64,000 nt of DNA from positions 58,962,001 to 59,026,000 of the forward strand of contig CM114272.1 in assembly GCA_050084515.1 (NCBI GenBank). The letters are read 5' to 3'. The stretch is from Blasia pusilla (Eukaryota > Marchantiophyta > Marchantiopsida > Blasiales). The number at the start of each line of letters is the position of its first letter. The first letter of the stretch is position 1. The notes below the pieces were generated by a model. It was not told the origin of the DNA. It saw only the letters and a list, made by a program, of their open reading frames with translations, and did not search any database. Shown in pieces: positions 9,291-19,904 of this stretch. The position numbers and the translations under genes are program-made.

Positions 9291-10262
9291 ATTTGTGTGT
9301 TAAATCTCTTTGGTGGGATTAGCATTGGTTTGGCTACAGTGTTGCAGGCCAATATTCCTGTGCGGAGATACGTGTATGTGGAGCGAGATGAGATGGCCCA
9401 GAGAGTCTCATCCCGACATATTGGTCAGTTGATGCGGAGATATCATGAGTTGTTGCCGCCATCAGCTATTCGCGGATACCAGCGTGCTTTTCCATCACAC
9501 ATTGCATTTTTAGGGGCGCAAGACCTTGAGAGGGTTGGTCCTGTGGATTTGGTGATTGTTGGATGGCCATATCAGGGTCATACACGTGTTGGTCGTGGTG
9601 AGGGATTACACGACCCTAGGTCTTGATTGTTTTGGGAGATGTTACGGGTGTTATGACATCTTCATGTTCATCAGGGACGTGCTCCAGCTTATATTCTGGA
9701 GAATGTTCCATTGTTGGGTGACACTCGGACCCGGATGATGGCGAGTATTCATGAGATGCGGTCTTGGATTGGACCAGCGGTGTTGTTGGATGCAGTGCAA
9801 GTTGACTCGTGTGCACATTGTCCACGCTTGTGGTGGACAAACTTGTTGCCTAGGGAGGTTCTACGTCAAGCATATGATGCATAGCAGCGGGATCCTTGCC
9901 TTACAGTGGATAGTATCTTGGATACTGGGCGACTTTCTCAGGTGGTGAGGGTTATTGATCGGTTATCCATGGCAATGGTGAACCGTGTGGGCCAGCCTAG
10001 GATGGCACTACCCACATTTGTGAGTTTTCCCTCGTCACATGCCTACAGGGAAGGCGGTCCTGGGCTTGTATGGGATTCTCATGTGCGACAATTGGTGGAG
10101 CCTAACGCTGATGAGAGAGAGCGTGCGATGGGATTTGCTACTAGTGTGACAGCGGTTGCTTCCATTTCTGAGGCTTCACGACATTATGTGTTGGGTCAGG
10201 CCATGGACCTGAATTGTTTGACCTGGATTTTGAGTCTTGGTATGGCCGAGCAACGTCAACTT
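9291..10262 (+). pseudogene. Element B: cytosine-C5 DNA methyltransferase domain, catalytically altered
   Basis: Motif I VLNLFGGISIG (about 9,300-9,330) has Asn for the Asp kept in A and C. Motif IV reads GWPYQGH: the catalytic Cys codon is TAT at 9,570-9,572. Motif VI YILENVPLLG lies near 9,690-9,720, a motif VIII-like PRLWWTN near 9,825, motif IX VEPNADERERAMGF near 10,095-10,140, and motif X LGQAMDLN near 10,190-10,215. Span is about 310 codons, a normal size for a stand-alone catalytic domain, with no N-terminal regulatory domain. Several stops interrupt it (after HDPRS at 9,625, near 9,650 and 9,882). AdoMet-dependent methylation is the known family function; this copy should be inactive. 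Confidence 0.85.
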
Positions 10263-10600
10263 CGGACTATGTCTATGGGTCTTCCACCCCTTGTGATGAG
10301 CTCGATGGCTACCAGGACGGTAGAGACATCGGCTGGGGGCAAGGAGAATAGTATTTTGCATCCTTGGAGTAAATGGGATGTAATGGCTGGGCATGTGGAG
10401 TTGGTTGCTCATGTTGGTGGAGGAGTTATTTGCTCAGATGATGGTGTAGCTAACGGTGTACCATCTTGTGAGGGGGTTGCATAGCAGCCAATGGCGTCAT
10501 CCTCTCTCTCTAGTGTGCCAGTGGAGGAGACTTGGGAGCCATTACTTGGGCCCAAGCTTACGGGAGGTGAGAAACAACGCTTGACACAATTCCTACGTGC
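10263..10600 (+). pseudogene. Element B: DNMT-RT connector
   Basis: Low-complexity spacer, then WEPLLGPKLTGGEKQRL and FLRAYRSFF, the helix block that usually precedes Ty3/gypsy reverse transcriptase. One stop near 10,482. No other domain seen. Confidence 0.6.
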
Positions 10601-11395
10601 TTATAGGAGTTTTTTTCTTTTAGCATGAAGGAGTTGGGTGCTTTGGTTGGACCCGGTATACGGATTGATTTGGCTAGTGATTTGCCAATCTTCTTTTGTC
10701 CCTACCGATATAGTGATATGGAGAGGGACCTGATTCAGAGTAGGATGTTGGACCTTTTGGAGGTTGGATTAGTGGAGTTGTCGCATAGAGAGTATGCATC
10801 AGCCACTGTCATGTCTGCTAAAAAGGATGTGCATGGCAACTACATGGATAGGCGGATGTGTGGAGATTACCATCCTATCAATCGGCTGATAGGTATGCCA
10901 TGCCTACACCTGAGGAGATCTTTGATGTGGTGGGACAGGAAAATATTTTCAGTACTTTGGATCTTTGGGCAGGATACCATCAGTTGCCGATTCGAGAGAG
11001 TGACAAGGCCAAGACAACATTTTGGGGTGTCAACTCTCATGGCAAGGATTGTTTGTACCAATAGAAATTCTTACCCTTTGGGTTGAAGAATGCATCTTCC
11101 GAGTTTCAGAGAGTGATGGACAGGATCCTAGCAGGGTTGGATTTTGTTCGGTGTTACATTGATGATATCTTGGTGTTCAGTAACATAGTGGAGGAGTATC
11201 AGATACATTTGAAGATTATGTTTGAGTGGTTGAAAGCTCATGGTCTACGTTTGCATCCAAGAAAGTGGAAGTTCTTCCATGAGGATGTTGAGTACTTGGG
11301 TCATGTGATCTATCCAGGTGGTTTTGGGAGTTTAGCAAGCAAAGGTGGAGGCAATTGCACTTATTCCTTGTCCGGTAGATATGAGTAGAGTTCGG
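10601..11395 (+). pseudogene. Element B: reverse transcriptase
   Basis: Typical Ty3/gypsy RT blocks in order: YRYSDMERDLIQS, TVMSAKKDVHGN (basic first motif), RMCGDYHPIN, DRYAMPTPEEIFD, FSTLDLWAGYHQLPI, FLPFGLKNASSEFQRVMD and RCYIDDILVFS with the catalytic pair at 11,155-11,166, then GLRLHPRKWKFF and VEYLGHVI. Frame changes near 10,890 and 11,080, a TAG at about 11,062 and a loss of frame near 11,320 inactivate it. It would copy element RNA to cDNA in the particle. Confidence 0.9.
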
Positions 11396-12240
11396 GCATT
11401 CATGGGATTGGCGAACTATTATCTGAGGTATGTGAAGGGATTTAGTGCTATAGCAAAGCCTTTGAACCAATTTCTGAAATCATATCAAGAGTGGCACTGG
11501 GGAGATGATCAGAGAGAGCTTTTGTGGAGCTCAAGGCCCAGTTGGTGGCGGCGCCTATCTTGAGGAGACCTATCAGAGGGCGCCCATTTCAGTTACACAC
11601 TGATTGGAGTAGGTTGGGACTTGGAGCGGTGTTGACACAACATGATGATGAGCACATGGAGTTTGTGGTGGCCTATGCAAGTCGTTCGAATAATGCAATG
11701 GAGTCGCGTTATAGTTCATATGAGGGAGAGTGCTTGGCAGTAGTGTGGGATGTGGCACACTTTAGTTGTTACTTGTTTGGCACACACTTTACCCTTGTTA
11801 CTGATCACCAGCCGCTCAAGTGGTTGATGGAGTTTGACAAGCTTATAGGGAAGCTTGCACGGGGGGCTCTTATCTTACTAGAGTATGACTTCCAGGTGGT
11901 ACATAGACCTGGAGTTGCCAACCTTGATGCTGATAGGTTGAGTAGGAACCCATGTACTAGCCAAGAGGATGCAACTGGGGCTAGATGGCATTGCGAGGTT
12001 GATGAGGAGATAGTGCCAGGTTGGCATGCATCTGCCTTTTTATGTTGGTTAGGGATTGACTCTAATATGGAGGACCACATGACATCTTACTCTAGTCAGA
12101 GGGTAGATGGCCAGCCTTCAGATCCTAAGGTTGGAGATGGTACGGATCAGCGTGATATTCATGATGATGCGTTAGTGTTGGAGTTCCTACGGACCAGTAG
12201 GGTGCCAGACATAGTGAGTGCCAAGGAGTGAGATCGTGTT
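11396..12240 (+). pseudogene. Element B: RT thumb/connection, RNase H and spacer
   Basis: RVRAFMGLANYYLRYVKGFS is the conserved post-RT block. RNase H starts with FQLHTDWSRLGLGAVLTQ (first acidic residue in HTD), then YASRSNNAMESRYSSYEGE (the Glu of the catalytic set) and FTLVTDHQPLKWL (third acid), ending with FQVVHRPGVANLDADRLSR. Most of the domain is open from 11,524 to 12,231. A weakly conserved spacer leads to integrase. RNase H removes the RNA strand during reverse transcription. Confidence 0.85.
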
Positions 12241-13380
12241 CTTCAACGTGCTAAGAGGTATCGATTGGAGTAGTGTCGCATTTGGCTCATAGAGAGCGTA
12301 TTGTGCGACATGCCCATGAGGAGTTGGGACATTTTGGGGTAAAGCGTACATATAGCTTACTCCTTGGTCAGTATTGGTGGCGTGGCATGTATACTCAGGT
12401 GCAGTAGTTGGTGTCACGTTGTATGGTTTGTGACCGAGTGAGGGCATTATTCAATGCCCCTACACCATAGTTACACCCCTTGCCTATTATGGGGTTGGGT
12501 TACCATTGGAGTGTGGACTTTGCGGGATCGTTACCATTGATTGGACAACATCATCGATATGTGTTGGTTATGGTGGAGCACTTCTCCAAGTGGATTGAGT
12601 TGGTGGCATTATAGGACAAGGCAAGTGAGGGAACGGCGTATGCATTTCTTGATAGAGTGCTTAGTCATTTTGGTGCACCAGCTGAAGTGCTGACTGACTA
12701 GGGTAGAGAGTTTCACGGTGAGTTTCAGGTCTTGTGTGACAAGGCGTTGATTGATCATCGGACCGCGTCTCGAGATCATTCAGAGGAAGATGGTTTGGCT
12801 GAGCGTGTGGTTCAGAGAGTGAAGAGGGCATTGCGCAAGTATGGCCTACAAAAGGGGCATCTTGGAGACTGGGATATTCAGTTGCCATGGTTAGCCATGG
12901 GGTATAGGTTCAGTCGCCAAGCATCCTTGGCTTCCTTCTCACCTTATTTTCTGTTATACGGCCGAGATCCACACTTGCCAGCAACAATTCATCGAGAGTC
13001 TAGTAAGGTGGTGAACCTTGACGACCCAGAGATGTGGATGAGAGTGTGTTCTCAGCGGGCAGAGCTCTTCCGGAGAGTTATGCCAACAGCCTTTGAGAAT
13101 CTTGCGTTTGCTCAACACAGGGATACGTTGCGGTATGCAACCATTCAGGGTGGAGGTTATCAACCATCGATTCGTAGGTTCCATGTGGGGAACTATGTCT
13201 ATTTGCAGCAGATTGCACCGACAACGTTGGATGTGACGGCAGGCCACACTATTTTAGGAGTTTGTTAGCTTCTGGAGTTCTCATGTTGGAGGGTCGTGAT
13301 GGAGTTGTTTGGAAGGACCATGTGGGTAATTGTGCGCCATGTCATCTTCCAAATGTGGAAGGTACTGTTGACCCAAGCTT
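12241..13380 (+). pseudogene. Element B: integrase
   Basis: HHCC zinc-binding domain: HAHEELGHFGVKRTYSLL then CMVCDR (about 12,310-12,435). The DDE core shows SVDFAGS (Asp about 12,516), VLTD followed by TAG and GREFHGEF (Asp about 12,696), and EEDGLAERVVQRVKRAL with the Glu near 12,800. The C-terminal part has YGRDPHLPATI, FHVGNYVYLQQ and, after a frameshift near 13,262, a GPY/F-like SGVLMLEGRDGVVWKDH then NCAPCHLPNVEG. Stops at about 12,405, 12,468, 12,612 and 12,700. The end is not a chromodomain but leads into the PHD finger. Confidence 0.85.
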
Positions 13381-13555
13381 AGCCATGATACGTGCTAGCT
13401 TGAGGTGTATGTTGTGTGGGTCTGCTAGTAACGTAGGCCGTATGTTGGTGTGTGATCAGTGTGATCGGTGTTCTGAGGGTTGGCACATGATATGTTTGAC
13501 TCCACGTATGGATGTTGTTCCTATTGGAAGGTGGATTTGTCCTCGATGTACTTAG
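13381..13555 (+). pseudogene. Element B: C-terminal PHD finger fused to integrase
   Basis: After DPSLAMIRASLR the sequence has the Cys4-His-Cys3 pattern of a PHD finger: CMLC (13,406-13,417), LVCDQC (Cys codons 13,451 and 13,460), then GWHMICL, the conserved Pro-rich turn VVPIGRW and CPRC before the stop at 13,553. Spacing between the fourth ligand and the His is 7 residues instead of the usual 4, because a 9-bp unit is duplicated (TGTGATCAG / TGTGATCGG, 13,451-13,468), adding CDR. PHD fingers bind the N-terminal tail of histone H3, K4-methylated or not. In this position it may direct integration, as chromodomains do in chromoviruses. Frame is continuous with the integrase tail. The residues that set K4 preference cannot be read with confidence. 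Confidence 0.85.
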
Positions 13556-13714
13556 GAGGGGTAGATGACTTGATCTTTGCATGATATAGATTACAGATGT
13601 GCGACTAACGATGGGGCAACCTAGCACCCGGCCTTCTGATTCGTGCACCCACGAAGGTGTATAGCATGTAGTAGATGTATAGGGATACCTGGGAGTTAGA
13701 GGGACCTAACCTCC

Positions 13715-13730
13715 AGTTAGGGGGGTGAGT
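13715..13730 (+). other. Element B: polypurine tract
   Basis: AGTTAGGGGGGTGAGT lies directly before TGTGGTACAC. It would prime plus-strand DNA and so places the true LTR start at 13,731. Confidence 0.7.
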
Positions 13731-14186
13731 TGTGGTACACTTGTGTTTGTGGATGCTCTCGTCTATGTTATGTATGTATGTGAGTATGGTATGTCAGTGA
13801 TGTGGATTCGCACCACAGTTGTCATGACCATACGGATTATGTCATAGAATATAGTGTGTTAGTAGAGGCCATACCTTATATAGGGCCGTAGTGTCTAGGC
13901 AGAGATGCGGTTTCATACATAGGGTTGGGGTTACTCCGTTCAGGGTGACTTTTCTAGTAGGGCCCGCTCTTAGGTTGGAGGATATAGTGTGGAGTGCACT
14001 CAAAGAACACTTAGTTCTTTGAGTTGAGCCTATTGCGTTGGGAGTTAGCCTTGGTAGTGAGTAGAGCTCTTGGCTATGGTGGTTCCCACAAGCTTCGACC
14101 TGGATTCTCCCATTGTGGAGTGGGTTTGGCTCGATTGTATGTGATTCTATACATGTTTTATGATAGTAGGTCTTTCACGGATTTCA
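13731..14186 (+). repeat. Element B: 3' LTR, full length (456 bp)
   Basis: Starts TG directly after the PPT and ends CA. Carries TATATAG (13,877-13,883), the 11-bp hairpin (13,998-14,024) and the segment from TGTCATGACC (13,820) that matches the 5' LTR. Confidence 0.75.
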
Positions 14187-14188
14187 AT

Positions 14189-14292
14189 TGTGGTACACTT
14201 GTGTTTGTGGATGCTCTCGTCTATGTTGTGTATGTATGTGAGTATGGTATGTCAGCGATGTATATTGTATGATAATGTGGATTCGCACGACA
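14189..14292 (+). repeat. Element B: extra partial LTR after the 3' LTR
   Basis: TGTGGTACACTTGTG... repeats the first part of the LTR (13,731-13,819), separated from the preceding LTR only by AT, giving the junction CA-AT-TG. It has a 17-bp insertion and ends GGATTCGCACGACA at the target duplication, just short of where the 5' partial LTR begins. Confidence 0.8.
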
Positions 14293-14296
14293 ACTA
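14292..14296. repeat. Target-site duplication of element B, right copy (AACTA)
   Basis: Matches 4,664-4,668. The sequence after it resumes element A's LTR on the minus strand. Confidence 0.8.
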
Positions 14297-16033
14297 AAAA
14301 TCTCGACCCAAACTTGGTCGTGAAGACAACTCCTCAAATCAGCAAGTCGTACTCCTCTTGTACTGACGTTGCTCAAACCTCCTCGATGTGCGGTGCAAGT
14401 TCAATAGTACGATGTGGCAGTGGCGGCACGGAACGGCTACAAATGGCACGACATTGGGGAATGGGGCGCGGCACTCGGAGGCATACCCTCCTCAACCAGC
14501 AATTCACACGCTCTGCTCCTTAGTGAAGGAGCGGCTCCGCGATCGAGACGGTGCGATGCTGCCATGAGCGAACGGCACAGCAATTGGTGGCACGTTGCGC
14601 CTATAGGCGTCAAGGCACGGTACTCAATCATCGTCGAGCGGCTACCAATCACAATATAGCTGAATGAAATGAAAACTCAAACACCATAACCGGAGGTCAT
14701 CTGCCATCATTGGTTGATGACAAAACTACGATGATAGTGGCGGCCAAAATAACATACGTGGTGGTAACGCAAGTCAGAGAATCAACGAACGTCATGAAAG
14801 ACTCTCCACTCCGTAATGACGGCAATGGCAACCAAAGGGTGGACAACGGACGGTGGACTGTTGATGATAACGGCCCATCGGTGACGATGACGGTTGACCA
14901 TTGATAGTGAGGGTTGACCATTGACGGTGACTATGACGATGACGGCCGCCGCTGTTGTGGCGGTTGGTTTAGGGTTTGAACAATTTAACCCTAAAAATCG
15001 CCTAGCAAAGGCAGTTTTGCAATATTGACCATAACTTTTTGATCGCAACTCCAAATTGCATATTCTTTGTTGCACAGCGTGTACAGCTTCACGATCTACA
15101 ACAACGTCAAAATATATCTAAAATAAAACATTCCAGTAAAAATTGACAAGGATTTTTGTAGAACCCAATGTCTCTTTCTCCTACACAAAATTTGGCAGCA
15201 CTTCCTCGCTGATTTCTCCCAATGAAAATGTAAAACCTGTAAAAATAAAAATCAGAAAGCTTCATGGTGCTCCCAAGAGCACTGGCATGGGCAATCCGCC
15301 CCCATAATCAATCCCTATCAAAAATTGGGCACCGCTTCCGCGCGCCACTCTTCCATCCAAAAAATCGGCAAATGCAAAGAACAATCAAGGAAGCCCTTAC
15401 TCCGGTGAGCACTCCCATGAGCCGTTGAATAAGGAAGACGGTCCCCAACCTGAAAAAATAGTGAGTGACCAACGAGCTCCCCCATGAAGCTCTCTCACTC
15501 TCTCATTCTCTCTTTGTAAAGTAAGATCCAATCTATCTCACAACACCATAGTTCTCACATGTGTGCACTCTCACATGTCTCTCTCAATGTCAAACCAAAC
15601 CCACTCTCCTAATGAGAGGCTTGGGTTACACACACAAGGCAAGCAAGACCATAGCTCCGCCGCTTCATGCCAAGAGGTTCAACAAAGAGAGAATGAGCTC
15701 TCAAGCTCTCTCTCCTTGAGGTATACCCATCCCCTCTCCCAAGCTCTCTCCATGGTAACCTATGCTGCCAAGTCACCTCCTTGGCTCTTGACCTGATGTA
15801 GGAGGTCAAGGGTTACTTACCAAAAATAGAAAGTTGATCATATACTCAAAATGGTACTTATCTAAAATAGTAAGTTCCTCAATATGGCTCCAAATGAGCC
15901 GAAACGAAGGGGAAACCTATTCTCTCAGGTTTTCAAGGCCTCAGCAGGCCAACCTCAACCTACTGAGCGTGGCCTCCACCACTCACGAAGGTGCTCTACT
16001 AGATCTCATCGATCTATCCTAAAAGACGTGACA
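14297..16033 (-). repeat. LTR-M copy 1: 5' LTR of element A
   Basis: About 1.74 kb. On the minus strand it starts TGTCACGTC at 16,033 and is colinear with 54,924 to about 56,637 (5' LTR of C) and with the split copy at 35,770-48,892. Recognisable parts are the CT-rich and gene-poor block 15,460-16,033 and the GC-rich block 14,400-14,640, rich in CCGC/GCGG motifs. It is joined to element A's leader if B and one AACTA are removed. The exact 3' end is uncertain because the second LTR of A is not in the window. Confidence 0.75.
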
Positions 16034-17180
16034 ACCTACTAGATAAGAACCAATAGAGAACCCATCAAAGATGGTCCAAAAAAATAACCTATGCAACGAT
16101 GTTGACCTCAAACTCATTTGGTCACTCAAGACAAAGACATAAGAAAAAAACCCAATAACTCTTCATCTTGTCGATGTGGTAGTACTACAACACTCAGCCA
16201 ATTGTGATGTGACATTTGGCACATCCATCATGGATCCTCACATGAGTCCATTTGGATTTGAGAATGCTCTCTCTCACTTTACGTAATGGTTAAAATTAGT
16301 CAATTTGACCTTTTGGTTGACATGTTAGACAATCAAATGCCTTCTACCAAGACTAAGACCAAACCCTAAATGAAATCATGCCAATGGGTTTAGGACATCT
16401 CAAATCGGCCCTTTTGCAAGAAAATATTTTTCTCCCACAATAGGCTATATGTATGGTTTGTAGTCATCTTCTTCTTTTTTCCTAAGAGAAAAACATGTAC
16501 ATGCATGAGCCCAAAAATAGGGCAAGTAGGCACCCATTTCATGTCACAACAAGTTATAATGAAGTTATCATAGTAGGAAAAACCCCCAATGAGAATTACC
16601 ATGAGCTTATAGAAGAAAGGCCAAATATGTTCTCCCATCCCCAACCTTTCTCTTGAGGTTGGACAAATGTGTGACTTGTGTATTAGGGCTAAGGAAGCGC
16701 TAGCCCCGTTTAGTTTTATTTGATTCAACTGCAATATTTAAATCTAAGTACATATAGATGAAAACTTATGGCTCCCATGTGTGTTTTAACTTAGCAAATC
16801 CCCATCAAATATATGAGTGGGTCCTATATGAATTCTATTCCTTATGGCTTTTATACACAACAAATAACGTGTTATCATAATGTGCATGCATTCTATTTAA
16901 TAGGTAAGAATGTGTTCATTATAAAAACATAGATCTAAACTATAAGTGAAGGATGGGTTTTACTTACTTTACTTGGGCGCAAGATATTTTTATGAAAAGT
17001 TGATAAATAAATGTGATTATTGCATGGAATCAAATTTTCACACCCTAGAGTACGGGTTTTGCACTCATTTTTACTAAGGTAAGACGATTAAATGAAACAC
17101 TCACACCCTTGGAACATCAAATTCATTTATATGAGAGTTTTGAATTTGTCTTACATTATCTGAACCGTCCAACATATCAT
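16034..17180. other. AT-rich spacer, nothing identified
   Basis: No open frame with recognisable domains and no repeat boundary visible. Flanks element A on its 5' side. Confidence 0.5.
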
Positions 17181-17753
17181 ATGATTATTTTTACCAAATC
17201 TCAAATGTATCAAACGCTCGAGAAACACTAGAGACTTCCCACCTCAAAAAAAGTAGTAAGAAATCTGCGCTGGAAGAGAGAAACCTGAAAAATGAGAGGA
17301 AAAACACGGTCTGCTGGAGATGAAGTAAAGAGAAGGAAATCTGCGTTTTGGGCGAAGAATGATTGTGGAGGCCCTCACTCAACTTCCATGCTTTTCTGCG
17401 TCCGCGCGCGAGTGATGGATTGCTGCACGAATTTCTCGCAAGGATCTGGATCTCCTTCTTCTTATCCGATGATCTATCTCATCGCCATTCAGCTCTTCTT
17501 CATTCCGACGAGCGGCAGCGGGGGTTGACGGAGGAAATGCGGTGCGCGCGTGGTTTCTTTTCTCTCTCATCATCTCTCACTCACACGTGAGATCGGGAGA
17601 AAAGAGTCCGTCTCACATGGGGGGCGGGTTCGCAGGCCCTTCTTCTCCGGCGTGAATTGGACGTCGGGGTGGGAGGTTGCGGTTGGCGATGATCTCCGGA
17701 GCAAGATGGGGGGCGATGCGCACAGGAAAGTGTGTTTGCGCCGAAGTTCCGAA

Positions 17754-17771
17754 CGCGCGCGCGCGCGCTGC
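17754..17771. repeat. (CG)n alternating tract
   Basis: Alternating GC dinucleotides (about GCGCGCGCGCGCGCGC), able to adopt Z-DNA in principle. It lies in a GC-rich block at the edge of the gene-like region. Confidence 0.8.
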
Positions 17772-19887
17772 ACGCTCTTCCAAGCTCTCGAAGGTCGATG
17801 ATCTCTCTCTCCCTCATTTCTAGAGTCTAGACGAACACGGGAGAATGCATATATGTTTAAATTTACATTTGTATTTATATTTATATATCCATATATCTGC
17901 ACAACGCGTTGAGGGTGGACTTCTCGCAGCGAGCAGCAAGAGGAGGAAAAGCACATCGGATTTCAAAGCATGGCCAGGACAACTTGGCGCGAAGCTGCCC
18001 TGGTGCAGCTAAAATTAGGAGTCGACAAAAGCTGACAGGCGCAGGCAGAGGAGAGCACCTGCTAGCTGTTCTGCGTTATCGAGAAGACAGGACTTACTTA
18101 CCACTTCACGGGGAACCAGACACACACGTGGTATTGGACAGAACTTACGAGGGATATTTTGGACAGAAGTCCCGAGCCAATTGGCGATGCGACGGTAGAG
18201 AAACGGATTCCTTGTTTTAAAATTCGGTATTTAGTCCGTTCCATGTTCAGGGGGGTGATGTACACTAGAGAGATGGACGTTCCTAATCTACGAAAGGTTC
18301 ACATCATGCGGTTAATTGCGTGGCTAACGATCTCTTCCTCCATGGTCGCTTCTCTGCTGCAGCCACGACTGCTATAATTATTAGATGAAATGAAATGAAT
18401 TTTTCTCCATGACATAAGCGAATATTTAGAATTGCCAGGGATTTCTATGGTGCGCATTCTGTGAGTGTGGGGCACTCGACTTTAATTGAGGTTACATCAC
18501 CGTGACGTTCGGGCACTGCAGTGCTGGGGAGATGCCATTCGGCCTACTTTCTAGATCTGTAGGGATGGGATGGGATGCATGATCATATCGTTTGTGGAGT
18601 GATGGTCGAGATTCCTTCGCACTAAGGGTCTTGCAGGTTGATCATATTTTCAGGATCTGAATCGCTGGGATCCATCAGATATTCTACGCGAAGCTTTTCG
18701 GGGTTCGCGATTTCCGATCTTCCTTCTGCACTACGATAATGTCGGTGATTGGATTTTCAGTCTCGATGCGTGGGGAGGAGCTCATGCATATGTGTACCTC
18801 TCAGACGATTGCAGGATGCTGCCCTCAAAATAAATTCAATGGTTTGCTGAACTCTCATTCTCGCTGAGCCACATCTTCCACACCGACCTCTGTTGTGTGC
18901 CATTATGTTTTCATATGCATGGAAATCGCACTATTTCGACAGGACGCCTCTGGTGCGAAGATTTCCCGAGTCGCTGCCGACGTACCGGTGTCATCTCGCA
19001 GCTGTAGCAGGACAGACCCGGTTTGTCGCAGTCTTACATGTCTGTTGCGGCTGCATATATACATTAGACAAACGAGTGTAATGAGTATCGGATCCATACA
19101 GTTGTCTTAAACTTGGGAGTAGCGAAGGTCACTGCGATCACACAAATTTCGTCTACTTTCGTCTGGGATCCCCATCAACAGGCATCTGGCCCTGCGAACG
19201 AAACTGCCAGGGCATCATGGGATAGGGTGGATGACAATCCCATTCCTGCCACGAAGCTCGTAAATGCGTCGGGAAAAAATCAAAGTGTATGGTCTTCCAG
19301 TCGTTACTGCTCTCACTAGAGGGTCACAGTTTCTGCAATAAGAAACTTTCCGCAAAACTTGTCATCGACTGGTGCAGGCCTCTCGCTCAATCCACCTGTG
19401 GGCACACCAGTCGGAAAGACCTTCTGCTGCTGTGCTTCTCATACTTCTCAGCAATGCAGCCTTGGCGAACAAATTTCACTATTATCTGTGTGTACGGAGG
19501 GCTAACTGCGGACCTAGTAAATGAAGAGAATAGAGAATACGAGAGTAAGCTTTAGACATATCGAAGAATTCGAACTGTCTGCGCTCGCAATATTCAAGAC
19601 CCGTCCATAGTACGCCGGTCCCCCATCGCTTACGCATCCATCCTCCCAAGTCGAGATGTGTAACTGGAGCCCCAGAGATATTGGTCATGAACTGCAGAAC
19701 GTGAAAAGCCTCCGGGAGAAGATTCAATGAGCTCCTATTATTTGGTTGTCATGTCAATGTCCTCGACAAACCACGCAATGAAAACTCCGTGATAGCTCGA
19801 GATTGAGCGGAACAGCTTCATGAGTAAGGAGCACCCACTACATCTGCCGAAGAGGACGAGCATGCGCAGGAGGACGCGGGCGAAGAA

Positions 19888-19904
19888 GAAGAAGAAGAAG
19901 TAAA
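19888..19904. repeat. (GAA)n microsatellite
   Basis: Six to seven GAA/AGA units. No coding frame of note crosses it. Confidence 0.7.

Larger units (their letters stand above)
4669..14292 (+). mobile_element. Ty3/gypsy element B with DNMT and PHD finger, nested in element A
   Basis: Full-length element, about 9.6 kb, bounded by a short target duplication. Order: partial LTR, PBS-like site, long leader, gag with two knuckles and RGG-like tract, protease, linker, DNMT, RT (YIDD), RNase H, integrase, PHD finger, PPT, LTR, partial LTR. It shares this architecture with A and C, but its LTR (456 bp) is unrelated in length and sequence to their LTR of about 1.7 kb, so it is a separate subfamily. Many stops and frameshifts, a catalytic Cys to Tyr change in DNMT and a promoter deletion in the 5' LTR mark it as a non-autonomous relic. 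Confidence 0.9.

Noticed and set aside
13731-14292. CRISPR-like or satellite array from the repeated TGTGGTACAC block
   Set aside because: Only two copies; they are explained by the LTR structure.
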